Positions 1 through 10,266 of a stretch of 64,000 bases of DNA are shown here, piece after piece; the stretch's first letter is position 1, and each line of letters begins with the position of its first letter. The notes below the pieces were generated by a model. The model searched no databases and was not told the origin of the DNA. It saw only the letters and a program-made list of their open reading frames with translations. The translations under genes were made by a program, and so were the position numbers. This DNA comes from Pyricularia pennisetigena (lineage: Eukaryota > Ascomycota > Sordariomycetes > Magnaporthales > Pyriculariaceae), in the NCBI RefSeq assembly GCF_004337985.1, contig NC_043741.1:5853445-5917444 (forward strand). Reading direction: 5' to 3'.

Positions 1-1198
1 TAGAACAATGTTTCAACAGACGCGGCTGCCCCTAGAACTAGGCTAGTCTAGTTCTTTGCATGGATAGACCAAAAAGGTGACGGGTGCTTGATGAAGAGCA
101 TACCGTCGGATATAGACTGGGAATATCGTGGGAGTAAAAATGGCATCGCACAAATCCAACATCTGGTTTATTGTCGCTGCTTGTATGTGGATTTTTGCCC
201 TTTTTCTGCAACAGGACGAAAGCGGGATTTTTTTCTTCCTGTTTTTTCGTCATTCGTCATTCACTCGCACATGATCTATACACACACACACATCATACAT
301 CCTCATTCATCACATACTTTGTGCTGACGACGCAAAGAAAAGCAAATTGAAAGAAAAGAAAAAAAAGTCATTGCCCCCTACTTTAACTTTGGGTCAGGTA
401 ACTTTCTAATCTAATACGTGATAGCGCCGTAATTGCCACTTTTTGATGTACGGTACAGAAAACAAAAAGAAAAGCATCGGGCTTGGCATGACTGAATAAG
501 CGCGTAAAACAAGCCCATTAAGGTACATCAAAATCTCAGGTACATTATCTTGTAACAGCATTCTCGGTTGCAGAACCTTGGGGGACCAAATAGACTCGAT
601 GCAGGGTCATCTTTAAACAGGAAACCGGTTATGGAATATCATTTTCCCCCCAGGTATATGAAGTTTCGGACGGCGGAGCCTCGCATTTTGTTGTCCGTTC
701 CGGTAATTATCAAACCCACCCCAACCAGGATTTTTTAGCATGACCAACCCTTCTCCCCCCCACCCTCCAGGGCTACTCGTTTGGGACGGGATAGCCTTGG
801 TTTGCCAGTCAGCGGGCAGGCCCTACCCTTGCTTGCAGCAATTTTCCGATCGTAAAGAGCCAACTCGCGCGTCCGACGAACATGCAGTTTGTCCTGTTCT
901 CGTCCAATCCCTATCCAACTCATCCGGCTTTTGGAAACATGCCACGACATACGTCTTGGGCCAAACACTTCGTGTCGTGCTTTGGTCAGGGCTGCAGCCA
1001 AACAGGAGAGAGAGGAACGGCTTTGAAACCCAACGGGCAAGCAAAGCTGGACCAACAGTGCTTGTACGAATTATAAAAGTTGGTAATTTCTTTTGCGTCG
1101 AGGTCATCGTAAACATACACAGTCCCGTCATTTCCCTGCCTGGTTCATGATAAACCCGGACCGGGAAAATCCTGGTCCTGTTGCGCCAACCGGCTTCG
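1..1198. other. Gene-free left edge, 3' flank of the peroxidase gene
   Basis: I see no supportable gene here. There is a short AC dinucleotide run near 279-292 and A/T-rich stretches near 340-370 and 460-475. Overlapping open frames at 735-1150 occur on both strands, lack recognisable domains and look like chance. The left part may belong to the 3' region of a gene outside the window. Confidence 0.6.
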
Positions 1199-3689
1199 TC
1201 AGGCCTCTACCACACGGTAAGTGCTGAGTCGCACACCGGCGCCGCAGAGCTGTGCCCTGTTGCCGGGACACGGAAAGCTGCACTCGGTCTCTATCGCCTC
1301 GACCGAACCCTCGCCAAAGCCATCTCCGCAGTAGCACTCTCGACCGTATTCGACTCCAAAGTAGGTAAAGCCGGTGCATGCCGAAGCGCAAGTCTCGATT
1401 GTCATGGCGTCGTCAAAGTACGCATTTCCCGTCAGAGCCCGGCCCTCGGTCGCTTCGGTCCGGCACTCCTGGAAGCTCCAGACACCACCATTCGCCGCGG
1501 TGACTGTGGGCTGGTGTGAGGGAGTGACCGTGGCTGTGGGAGTTGGGGGTATGGTAACAGTTGCTGTTGGTATGCCGGGATTTCTGTACAGCTCAATTCT
1601 GTCACCAGCGCCACAGTATTGCAAGTGGTTGCCCGAGCACGGCATGTTGCAGTCTGCCAGGGCCGCAGGACCGCTCGATGGGTGTAGGGAATTCCCGCAA
1701 TAGCATTCTCTCCCGTATTCTGTGCCAAAGTATGCAAATCCGGTGCAGTTACCCATGCAGGTCTCCAACGTCATCCCATCATAGGCAAAGGTGGCCCCTG
1801 TCAAGGCGCGGACGCCCACACCCTCAGTCCAGCAAGAGACTAGCTCGTAATCACCCAAATTCTGGATGTGCTCGGGAACCCCAGTTGGTGTTGGTGTTAT
1901 CGTTGGGGGAGTAGTGGTGGCACTTGTGACAATAGGAGGGCTCGTAGAGCTCGGTATAGCTGTGGTGACAGTGACGTCGGCACATGCCTGGCTGCCTCCA
2001 AATGGCTGGCATGTCCCAGCCAAGTCGGCGGCCAGGTTAAAGGAGTCTCTGACCGCCGTCTCACCAGCGCCGCTGACAATGTCTAACCTTGCTGCGAAAC
2101 TTCTCCCGCCTGGGATTGAATATGTTGCCGAGTAGAACGTGTAGGCGCCTACGCAGTCTCCCTTGGCCATTGGAATTGACTGTTGGTTCAGGGCTGGAAC
2201 TGGGCTGTTGGTTTGTGCCGTCTGATATGTGACTCCCAGGTTCACTGGCAAGGCTGTACGGTCATTACGGACAACGGCCGATACCGTGAGAGCACCAGAT
2301 CCTTGTAGGAGACAGCTCTGGGGCTTTTGCAACAAGACAGCATCAGATAAGGGGTAATGAGCGCCATTGTTGTCGAAAAGGGTTGACGTCCCGTCGGCCC
2401 TGTTTATAGTAACGGTGAAGGACGAGATACCTGAACTGGCGCTTAAGGAAGCGAATATCGGAAAGAAAGCCCAAGTGTCCTCAAGACCTGCACCCGTTCC
2501 TTGTACCGTAGAAGTGACAGCGCAAGACCCACAATCGTTCCCTCCGTGGCGGTCCTTGTAACTGACAACCACGTTACGGATCGTGCCCAGCGGGATCGTC
2601 GTTGTCCTTATGCGTATATGGCCAGTCCATTGCAGCGTAGACCCTTGTGACCCCAGTGTGAGCTGCATGTCGACGGGCTTAACGGTGTATGGGGCAATGG
2701 GCTCGTCTGAGAGAGTGACACCTGATGGCACAGCGTCTATCATCCGCTGGAGAATACTTTTGCACGTTGATTGATATACGGCGGCATCTCTCAGTGCATT
2801 GACGGTTGCGTTTCCATCCGCTGCAAAGATTCTACCGTCTGAATTCTTCCTCAGCTGGACCGAAGGCCCGACAACGAGAGGGTTCTGTGTCGTGCCATCC
2901 AGATACTCGGTTACAACCCTGTTATCGAAGCTGGCCTGTGTCGAGTCCATGCCCACAACCCCATTGGGGCCATCGGATCCGGGTGCAATAAGATCAGGGA
3001 AATCAGCGGAATGGACTGCCCCCAGCGTGTGTCCACAAGCTACCAGCTGTATCATTTCGGCCTGGTTGAAACCCATACGGTCGAACTGGTTCTGAAATGT
3101 AGCTGTTGGGTTCTGGACCTGCGGCACACCGATCGAGCCAGCTGCTGTGGCATCGACTCTGCCTACCCTTACAGGTATGCCAGGGCCTCCACATGAGCGA
3201 ACTGAGGCATGCGCACCCATGGCTATCAGATCCGACAGCGAACTTCGGCTGGACACAAAGCCACCCAGGAAGCTGAGTGTCGTCCGCAGGCCAGGGCCAG
3301 TGTTTTCACCACTGTTGAGCTCGTACTGCAGCGAGCCATCCAAGCCACCAGTGCCAAAGTACCTGTTGTGCGTACTCATGTCGTGGAAGGCTGTCCTTAG
3401 CCATTCTGCTGCGTTTTTTCTACCCGGCCCGGAAGCTACAGTATCAATTAATCTGTCAGCATTATGATATTCTTATTCTTAGATTGTGGTGCTGTAGTCA
3501 GTCTGTCTTACCTTCATTAGCGCACTGCCTGATATTATCAGTAAACAGCCGTGCTTTGAAGCCACTATTCTGAAACATAATTTCTTCCAACTCATCGATT
3601 TGCGGATTTGGCCATGTTGGGTCTGCTGCTATGGTTGTAGCCAAGACGGCGGCAACAAGCGCTCCGGATTGAAGCAATTTTGACAGCAT
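1199..3689 (-). CDS. Secreted class II-type heme peroxidase with two C-terminal WSC domains
   Basis: Two exons, 3689-3512 and 3435-1199, joined by a 76-nt intron (GTAAGA donor, TAG acceptor, phase 1), give 804 residues. The ATG at 3689 opens a signal peptide (about residues 1-21). The splice restores the distal heme-pocket motif LRTAFHDM just before the join to the long exon, and the proximal histidine motif ACGHTLG follows. This pair is typical of fungal class II (plant-type) peroxidases, which use H2O2 to oxidise substrates. A Thr/Pro-rich linker leads to two Cys-rich WSC domains at roughly residues 590-678 and 713-804, again separated by a Thr/Pro linker. WSC domains bind wall carbohydrate in known families, so I infer an extracellular, wall- or polysaccharide-associated peroxidase. 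I see no GPI signal. Catalytic activity is inferred from motifs only. Confidence 0.9.
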
Positions 3690-4625
3690 TTTGGACTTTG
3701 GAAGAGATTATTGTAGTCTCAGGTGACAAGGAGCATTAATATTATGGGGTGAGTGAGCAAAGACACTGGACTCGAACAATTAACAGGATCACCAAGCAGC
3801 TTTGAAGTGGCAGGCCAGCGGTCGCAGTCGAGTCCAGCTGGTTGTCTGTGGTGGACAACAAAAAGAGAACAAGACTTCTCTCACCACCCACATCGTTGTC
3901 AGGAGGGTGCTGCATTACCAGTATAAAGGCTATCCTTGTGTTGCCCTTCTTCGATTACCATTTTTTTCTTCAGGCCGGCATGGGTTTCCGAAAAGAACGA
4001 TCGGCCCAATGCCGGCAAGGGCTGCAAGTGAGGTGCGCTGGCTGAAAGACCCTGGACTATCTATTCCTTGGGTGTTCGTATTCCGGCAAGATGGCGGGGG
4101 GAGCATCACCAATGGGGTCCATCAGCATCTCAGATTGGTCTGTCCATGTGCATGCAGCCGCAGGTCAGATGCATCCATATTGCACGAGCGAAAAAAAAAA
4201 AAAAAAACGCATGGTAACCTGCCAGATTTTGCATATCGGAATACAGTTAAACGTTCAAGCTGAAGGGAAAATGGCGGGGCTTGCGAATTGCGGTCAAACG
4301 TTTGCCAATACAAAGATGGATGTCCAGCTGAGGACCAAAAATGTTCAGCAGAGCCGTGCGATAGTGAGGCTAAAAAAAGACCGCCAAGCTACAATATTGC
4401 AGTATAGCTGTGCGAGATGATTACCAGTTAAGGTAAGCGGGAAAGCATGCTTTTGTTATAGTAAAATTTCTGATTTGTTCTGGTTGAAAAGTTTTGAAGT
4501 TGGCAAGTTGGGTTGCCATCGTTGTTGTCTGGTCAGTAGTAGTCGGGGTTAGGGTCCACCAATTCTGGTTGTATTGCAAATCCCTAGGCAGTTGGTTGTT
4601 TTCCTTCCTTCCTCTCTCTCTCTCT

Positions 4626-4662
<37 letters not shown>

Positions 4663-4668
4663 CGACTA
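3690..4668. other. Upstream region of the peroxidase gene up to the transposon
   Basis: This holds the promoter and leader of the leftward peroxidase gene, with no convincing second gene. It contains an A-run near 4191-4207 and, just left of the transposon, a TC repeat running into 31 T residues. Open frames near 3802-4420 show no domain and change frame without splice logic. Confidence 0.5.
4612..4659. repeat. (TC)n followed by a poly-T tract of 31
   Basis: A TC dinucleotide run (4612-4629) passes directly into an uninterrupted T-run (4629-4659). It ends 7 bp before the TA target site of the transposon. On the minus strand it would be a poly-A, but nothing retroelement-like flanks it. Confidence 0.95.
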
Positions 4669-4711
4669 CAGTGGGTGACCCAGAAGTGGACATGCCCCTG
4701 AAGTGGACACC
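4669..4711 (+). repeat. Left terminal inverted repeat of the outer transposon
   Basis: This 43-bp repeat starts CAGTGGGTGACCCAG and is the mate of 8386-8428 with two mismatches (positions 15 and 28). Inside it the phrase AAGTGGACA occurs twice about 17 bp apart, a possible transposase-binding double site. TA precedes it at 4667-4668. Confidence 0.95.
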
Positions 4712-5037
4712 CTCCCGAAGAACTGCCATGAAAACAACGAACATGCAATTGATCGTTTTTCCGCAGTAAATCGCAATAAAACCTATATCTATTAATTCGC
4801 AAAAAGCTCCTTTACATTATAATCCAAAAATGAAACCGTAAATCCCTGGTCCTAATCCTAATTTCGGTGTTATTACCGGATTTTAACCTCCATGGCCGCC
4901 CTTTTCTAATCTAGGCCGTAAACCGTTTCCTATATACCGGCCTACTTATAAAAAAAATCTTAAATTTCGCGGCGCACGCGTTTTTTAAATGCAGGTTTAA
5001 AAATTTTAATTTTTTCGTTTAACCGCTTATTTTCGTA

Positions 5038-5050
5038 GTCTCAGGGCTCA
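5038..5050 (+). repeat. Left short terminal inverted repeat of the nested element
   Basis: GTCTCAGGGCTCA, mate of 6887-6899 with one mismatch, preceded by TA at 5036-5037. Confidence 0.65.
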
Positions 5051-5166
5051 TCCCTGAAGCCCAAAGCTCCACAATTGATCCACTCCGTTCGCTTCGCTCC
5101 ACTTCGTGGCTCAATTGCGGCTTTGCAATGTACCTGTGGGTCCATCCAAAGAACGCTCTGGTTCAG

Positions 5167-5207
5167 GTCTGAGGACAACTTGTCGATTTTCGCCGTTCAT
5201 GGCGGTA
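5167..5207 (+). repeat. Subterminal inverted repeat, left copy
   Basis: This 41-bp block starts GTCTGAGGACA and ends with ATGGCGGTA. It matches the reverse complement of 6741-6781 at 37 of 41 positions and lies about 130 bp inside the left end of the nested element. It ends in the near-palindrome CGCCGTT.ATGGCGG, which recurs in decayed form near 5365-5378. Confidence 0.85.
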
Positions 5208-5461
5208 TTTTTGGCCTTTTTTTAACCGAAACTCCTTTATTATTCCACAACCATACATAATATTGAAAAAATAAAATATCGTTGAAGATAGCGTTTAATA
5301 CCGCTATTAGCGCCGATTCGATTGATTTTTTTATCTATTATAATGGCGGAATTGGATACCACCTGCCCTTAATCCGTTTATGGCGGTACTGTTTTTTCGA
5401 TTTTTTTTCGATTTTCGATTTTTTTTAATATTATTTTTAATTTTTGACCAAATTTTATACA

Positions 5462-6118
5462 TTTTGCACGTGGAGGGTCGTATATATGTATATATCGTTA
5501 TACTAAATTTTGGTGTATATATTAAATTATATAAGCAGTTAAATAGGCGGATAGGCAAAGTATATACTTTTTTGTATATAATTTACAATCGAAACTCGTT
5601 TATATTTTTACCAATTTTAACGATAATAAAACCAAAACTTCAGAGATTCGATTACGTATATAAACAAACGTCCAAGTCCAATCGTACTTATAATATCGGT
5701 TTTGAAAACTGTTTAATAAAAACAAATGGTAAATATGTATTTTATAAATCTTTTTGCTTTATTTAATTAATTTTATATTATTTTTGTTTTGCAGCAGAAT
5801 TTTGTGGTTTTTGCACGTGGGGGGTGGCATATATATAGTTAATATAATATCACATTTTCGTACGTATACCTAATTATATAAGCCTTTAAATATGCGGATA
5901 GGTAAGGTATATCCAGTTTTATATATATTTTACCATCGAAATGCTTTTACATTTTTACCAATTTTAGCATTAATAAAACCAAAATTTGAGAAAATGGACT
6001 ATATATATAAATAAACGTTAACGTAGAACCCGATTTGCAATACCGGCCCTTCTTATGTTTTTATATAAGAAAATGCTAAATTTGTATTTTTTTTGTATTT
6101 TTTGCTTTATTTAATTAA
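5462..6118. repeat. Two-copy direct tandem repeat of about 347 bp inside the nested element
   Basis: Unit 1 (5462-5770) and unit 2 (5809-6118) both begin TTTTGCACGTGG, share GCGGATAGG, TTTTTACCAATTTTA and AATAAAACCAAAA in the same order, and both end TTTTTGCTTTATTTAATTAA. The offset is 347-348 bp throughout, so this is a head-to-tail duplication that has since diverged. Each copy starts at a CACGTG palindrome. I find no coding frame conserved between the two units, which argues against a coding role. Confidence 0.85.
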
Positions 6119-6740
6119 ATAAAATTTATAAAAAAAAAACTTATATAAAATTTATTAGCAAATTGATTAAAAAATATATTAAGTGAAAATATTTTCATTT
6201 TACCAATATTTGCGTAAATTATTTAATTTTTTAACAAATTGTTAATTTATATAAGAATATTAATAAAACTTTTGTTTCAATCGATAATTGCATGCACTTT
6301 GTAGTATTAGGTTTACTAAGGTATAAAAGCTGTAAATTAAATTAAAATAATTATTGCATACCATTATTTAAAACAAAAATTAAATATAATAAAAAATTAC
6401 AGATTTTATTTAATATTTTAATATCTTTCCAAATACAGTAGCTATAAAAACGCGGCCGGCATGCAAATATTCAGCAAACTCCAATAAATTTAACGCAAAT
6501 TACTATATATTTTTATAATTTTTATTTTTTTTTTTATACGAATATTTAATTGCATACTATGGGTATACTATTTTCTTTTACCATTATAATGCGAATATAT
6601 TGCATTCACCCGCTACAAACGGCGGAATACCACAAATTATCCTTATATTAATAAAATAATCATAAACGATATCGTAATATTAAATATATTATTAAAAATA
6701 CCGTTATAAACGGCGAAATGCGACAAATTATCGTTGGTGG

Positions 6741-6781
6741 TACCGCCATAAACGGCGAAATGCGACAAGATGTCCTCAGAC
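6741..6781 (-). repeat. Subterminal inverted repeat, right copy
   Basis: Mate of 5167-5207. Decayed copies of its CGCCGTTTATGGCGG core lie just inside, near 6700-6720 and 6608-6625, so the right arm holds a short array of this motif in one orientation. Confidence 0.85.
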
Positions 6782-6886
6782 TAGAACGAGCGCGATTTTT
6801 TCGGCTAATGTAATTGGTCGAAAAGCCATGTGGCTGAAAGGTACATGGAGCGATCGGTCCCCACTGCGAAGCAGGGGGGTCTAGTC

Positions 6887-6899
6887 TGAGCACTGAGAC
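6887..6899 (-). repeat. Right short terminal inverted repeat of the nested element
   Basis: The reverse complement reads GTCTCAGTGCTCA, mate of 5038-5050, followed by TA at 6900-6901. Confidence 0.65.
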
Positions 6900-6901
6900 T
6901 A

Positions 6902-8286
6902 TTATTTTCGGAGGTAAAATTCGCGATTTAAACAACCTAATAATCCATAATTTTGGATACTTTTTGTACAAAATTAGCCAAATTTTTTCTACATTCGCCT
7001 AACCGGTTTATTATTTGCATAACCTGCTTTTTAATATTTTGGGAGGTTTTTGGAATCCCGAAAATAACGTTAACTATATTTTAATCCGAATTACGGTTAA
7101 AAATCGTTATTTGGGTAACCTTTAAGTTAGGATTTACCATTCGATCCGGAGTTAATGTTTAAAAGGGTATTACCGGCCAAATCCCGGTTTTACGGAAACC
7201 GGAAATTACGTTGCGAACCGATAAACCGGCTGCAAAAACGTTTTAATAAGCGGTAAAAAACCGTTTTCGTTATTTAAGCGTAATAATATTTAACGACGTA
7301 AAAAATTTTATATATTACCGGTAATAGGTTTTAACAGGGTTAAAAACAAAAACATTTAACGGTTAAATAAAATATAAATTGTAAATAAATAAATATTCGA
7401 GGAAAATTTTATTTTTAAACGCTTTAAATATAAATTCAGCTAATTAATGCGTTAAAATTTAATCCAATACCAATAACCGCCATTTTATATTAATATTTGG
7501 TTTCGTTTCAGGTAAAAAAACCTGTTTTAACTATTTAAAAACGATTTCAAAATTAAATTAACCCGTGGAAATCGAATCGTACGCCCAATTTTTAATATTA
7601 GGTAAAAACTATTACGTTTATAAAATATTACCCGTTTGGATTACGGTTAGGGTAAGTTTTTTTCCTTTTACAATTACCGTTTTAATAATCGACGCCCAAA
7701 TAATATTTAACGTATATATAATTTTAACCTAATTCCGGCGTTTCACAAAAAATAAACCGTATATTTTTCCGGCCGTTATATCGCCTTATTGGAAACCGTA
7801 TTCGTTTATATTTACGATATATTTGGGTTTAATTTCGAATTCGGTAATTATTCGTTAGTATTAATTATAAAACGCCCGGATCGAATCGGCCGTAATTTTT
7901 TTAACTCGCGCACCTTCCAAAAAAATCCCGGATTTGGTTTTAATATTTTTATTACGGCGTAAAAAACCGGTTAACTAACGTTTACCGAAAACGTTTACGC
8001 GTTTTTTCGGCGGTATTAAAAAAAAAGCGAAATTTTTAATTATTTGGTGCGTGGGCGTCCTTCCAGCGAATTTTTCGATTTCGATTTAACGGTTAACGAA
8101 CCTTTCCTATTTGTTAAAAAATAACTGATACGGTTTATAGGTTTGTTTTCGATCGAAAACGCCGTTAAAGCGACGCATAAAGGTGGTTTTTGGCACGGCC
8201 CACTGCGCGGCCGCTTTATTTTTCGAAGTGCCTGATTTTACGGTTTTAACCGCCTGGGTAAGCCTAAACTCCAAATCTCTCGGCAT
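6902..8286 (-). pseudogene. Degenerate pogo-type transposase (right-hand part)
   Basis: An ATG at 8286 opens a frame of about 59 residues starting MPRDLEFRLTQAV and containing KNKAAAQWAVPKTTFMRR. This resembles the psq-type helix-turn-helix at the N-terminus of pogo/CENP-B transposases. The frame ends in an in-frame TAG at 8107, but the same frame continues leftward with further pogo-like words such as LTGFLRR and KTKSG separated by stop codons. Most stops fit C-to-T change at CpA, as RIP makes from Gln codons. The coding region is then cut by the nested element; the remainder would lie at about 4715-5035. Confidence 0.75.
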
Positions 8287-8385
8287 CACGGCTTTTTTCG
8301 GCTTTAAAAACGCGTTATTTGCGGTGCGTTGTCGCGTTGAAGTAGGTGGGTTGTGTTGAGGATGCTAGAAATTGCTAACAAAACA

Positions 8386-8428
8386 GGTGTCCACTTCAGG
8401 TGCATGTCCACTTGTGGGTCACCCACTG
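8386..8428 (-). repeat. Right terminal inverted repeat of the outer transposon
   Basis: This is the reverse complement of 4669-4711 at 41 of 43 positions and is followed by TA at 8429-8430. It carries the same doubled AAGTGGACA phrase. The ends are better preserved than the coding interior. Confidence 0.95.
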
Positions 8429-9387
8429 TAGTGACTTCCCGCGCCCAGATTCGGTCGCCCCCAAAAAAGACCGCCAACTCAATCTTTGGGTTACTTCGAG
8501 TGGCTTTCTTCTTCTAGTGAATTATACGAGACCAGACCGAGATGCCCGCGCACACAGGCCTCATAGACCTTGCGGTTAGAATGATCCTTTTTCATTGCAC
8601 TCGTACTTCATCTCGACACAAACATAGACACATATAGGATTCACAAGCCAGATCCTATGGCTATACTGATCCCGGATCTTTGTAGAGCCGCGGCGCACTG
8701 TTTCTGATTCATTAAAGACCTGCTGTACCTCTGATGCCACGAGCTGCCTTTACTTCCAATCATTCCCTCGAGTATGCGGGTACAAAGGGAAGCGTGCGCT
8801 ATAAAATCTTGTAAAGTGTTGCACAGAGCGATCATCAGAGATCCCCTTCCGGTCCAACTTTACCAAGGACACGCCGTTTGCGACCTGCAAATTCTCAACT
8901 TGAAGGCCATCTCATACGTCTTGTCCTGCCTCACATGCTCGCATGTTCATGTATGGCTATCGGGATACATACTTGCTTCATAGTTGGAGCAGCAAAGCAA
9001 ACCTGTATCTGCACAATCTCAGTGTCACGGTCCATCCGGTGCAGGCGAGAAAGTCTCACCTATCCACCATTCCTCCGGCTCGGCACTATCATGCCCCTGT
9101 CACCCGGTATACCAAAACAGGTGCAACAGTCTCGCTTGTTCGTCCTTGGTGGTATGGCCGGCTCCGTCTCGTGCGCCATGGTCGTACGCACGAACTCTTG
9201 ATGAACACTGAAGAAGCGGATAGGGCCCTAATGTCGAGAAAGAGAGAAAGACTCGGGCTCAATGCGCCCTCTAAGAGAGCTTCAACTGTCTTTCAAGCGC
9301 CAGGGGATGAATACCTGGTGGTAATCTAGCTCGGCTATGCTATAAACCCAAAACTCAACCCTCATCTACCGGTTGCAACACCACAAA
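8429..9387. other. Intergenic region, promoter of the secreted-protein gene
   Basis: No supportable gene is visible. GC content returns to normal immediately right of the transposon. Open frames near 8774-9329 have no domain. The last 50 bp carry a TATAAA. Confidence 0.5.
9341..9346 (+). promoter_or_regulatory. Candidate TATA box
   Basis: TATAAA 42 bp before the ATG at 9388, followed by an A/C-rich stretch that suits a short leader. The position is plausible for a core promoter but a single hexamer is weak evidence. Confidence 0.4.
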
Positions 9388-10266
9388 ATGATGCATATAT
9401 CCTCGTCAACTTGGCCGGCGTCAGCAACGCTTGCCAGCCTCCTGCTCCAGTCCATCCCTCTCGTCACCGCACAGGTCAGCAACCCCCAAGCTTCTCCTCC
9501 ACACCTGCCGGAGCGGACATACCTCGACACCGTGTGCAGGCCGCCGATCCTCCACACGGGGGACGTGGTCGCGCCCTGCATCTCCATCGAAACGACCGAG
9601 GCGCTCTGCTACCCAAACGGCACGACGCCCTTGCACCTGGACGCCCACGCGCAGTGCCTCTGCCGGGGCTCCTTCTTCGCCGAGTGGACCGCCTGCCGCG
9701 CCTGCCTGTCCCTGCACGGCCTGCTCGACGACGCCGACCACTCCTTCTACCGGGCCGTCGCCGCGTCCGCCTCGTCGGTGCTGTGCGGCTTCCTGACCGC
9801 GCCGGCCGCCGCGCCTGCGCCCACCACCATCTTCAAGGCCATCTTCAGCTCCATCGCGGCCACGCTGCCCGGTCGTCCCGCCAGCGGTCGAGCCGAGAGC
9901 CCCGCCGCCACAGCGGGGGCCGGCCAGCTGGGCTCCAACGACAAGGCCCCCTACCAGACCGAGGTGGGTCTCTATTACACGGCGAGCGGGCCGCAGGGAC
10001 CCGGTCCCATCACGGGGCTCGCTATGGCTGCCACGGCGACTGGTTTGCAGTTGGATACCGGCACGCCGACTCTCCCTGGCGCTCCTGGACCGGAGACATC
10101 GTCGCAGTCTCCGACGGTGGGCTCTGCTGGCTCGAACGGCACGGAAGCAGTGGCCAGCTCAACATGGACACCGTCTTCTTCCGCCGCTGTTGCCAATCTT
10201 TCAAAAGAGCTTGGTTGGATGGTTGCTATTACTCTGATGATGGCATTAGCAGGTCTAATCGTGTAA
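9388..10266 (+). CDS. Predicted secreted, GPI-anchored Cys-containing protein
   Basis: This is a single exon of 292 residues. The first ATG in frame is at 9388, immediately followed by a second ATG. A signal peptide ends near the TAQ at about residue 30. The N-terminal half holds about nine cysteines, with the local spacings CLC and CRAC, and reads as a folded extracellular domain. The second half is rich in Ala, Pro, Gly, Ser and Thr, likely O-glycosylated, and the protein ends in a hydrophobic stretch with the last residues LAGLIV, typical of a GPI-attachment signal. I do not recognise a named domain. I infer a plasma-membrane or cell-wall location; the role is unknown. Codon use is strongly GC-biased in the central part, unlike the flanks, which supports real coding. 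Confidence 0.8.
   Translation: MMHISSSTWPASATLASLLLQSIPLVTAQVSNPQASPPHLPERTYLDTVCRPPILHTGDVVAPCISIETTEALCYPNGTTPLHLDAHAQCLCRGSFFAEWTACRACLSLHGLLDDADHSFYRAVAASASSVLCGFLTAPAAAPAPTTIFKAIFSSIAATLPGRPASGRAESPAATAGAGQLGSNDKAPYQTEVGLYYTASGPQGPGPITGLAMAATATGLQLDTGTPTLPGAPGPETSSQSPTVGSAGSNGTEAVASSTWTPSSSAAVANLSKELGWMVAITLMMALAGLIV

Larger units (their letters stand above)
5038..6899. mobile_element. Nested TA-flanked AT-rich element, about 1.86 kb, family unknown
   Basis: It interrupts the outer transposon. Its ends are short inverted repeats of 13 bp (GTCTCAGkGCTCA, 5038-5050 and 6887-6899) flanked by TA at 5036-5037 and 6900-6901. Its outer 130 bp on each side are of ordinary GC content and hold potential hairpins, for example a CCCC...CTGC / GCAG...GGGG stem near 6860-6876. 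A second inverted pair (5167-5207 and 6741-6781, 37 of 41 matching) carries the motif CGCCGTTTATGGCGG. The interior is extremely AT-rich, holds a two-copy tandem repeat of about 347 bp, and has no credible transposase frame, so it is probably non-autonomous. TA duplication and length suit Tc1/mariner, but nothing else confirms that. Confidence 0.65.
4669..8428. mobile_element. RIP-degraded pogo/Fot1-type (Tc1/mariner superfamily) transposon, interrupted by a second element
   Basis: The ends are 43-bp inverted repeats (4669-4711 and 8386-8428) that begin CAGTGGGTGACCC and match at 41 of 43 positions. They are flanked by TA on both sides (4667-4668 and 8429-8430), the hallmark target duplication of Tc1/mariner elements. 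Removing the nested insertion (5038-6899 plus one TA) leaves about 1.9 kb, the usual length of Fot1/Pot2-like pogo elements. A pogo-type transposase start lies near the right end on the minus strand. Both outer arms (about 4715-5035 and 6902-8380) are A/T-rich and poor in CpA/TpG but keep many CpG, the pattern left by RIP. The element is certainly inactive. Confidence 0.9.

Noticed and set aside
735..1150. Overlapping open frames of 100-136 codons on both strands
   Set aside because: No domain, no splice partner, and three frames are open at once, as expected from locally low stop-codon content.
4669..4690. Likeness of CAGTGGGTGACCC to the 3' part of 5S rRNA (GGTGGGTGACC)
   Set aside because: No other 5S rRNA segment is present nearby and the word is explained as the transposon end.
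5380..5766. 128-codon frame inside the nested element
   Set aside because: Composition is Phe/Ile/Tyr/Lys as AT-rich DNA dictates, and the second tandem unit does not keep the frame.
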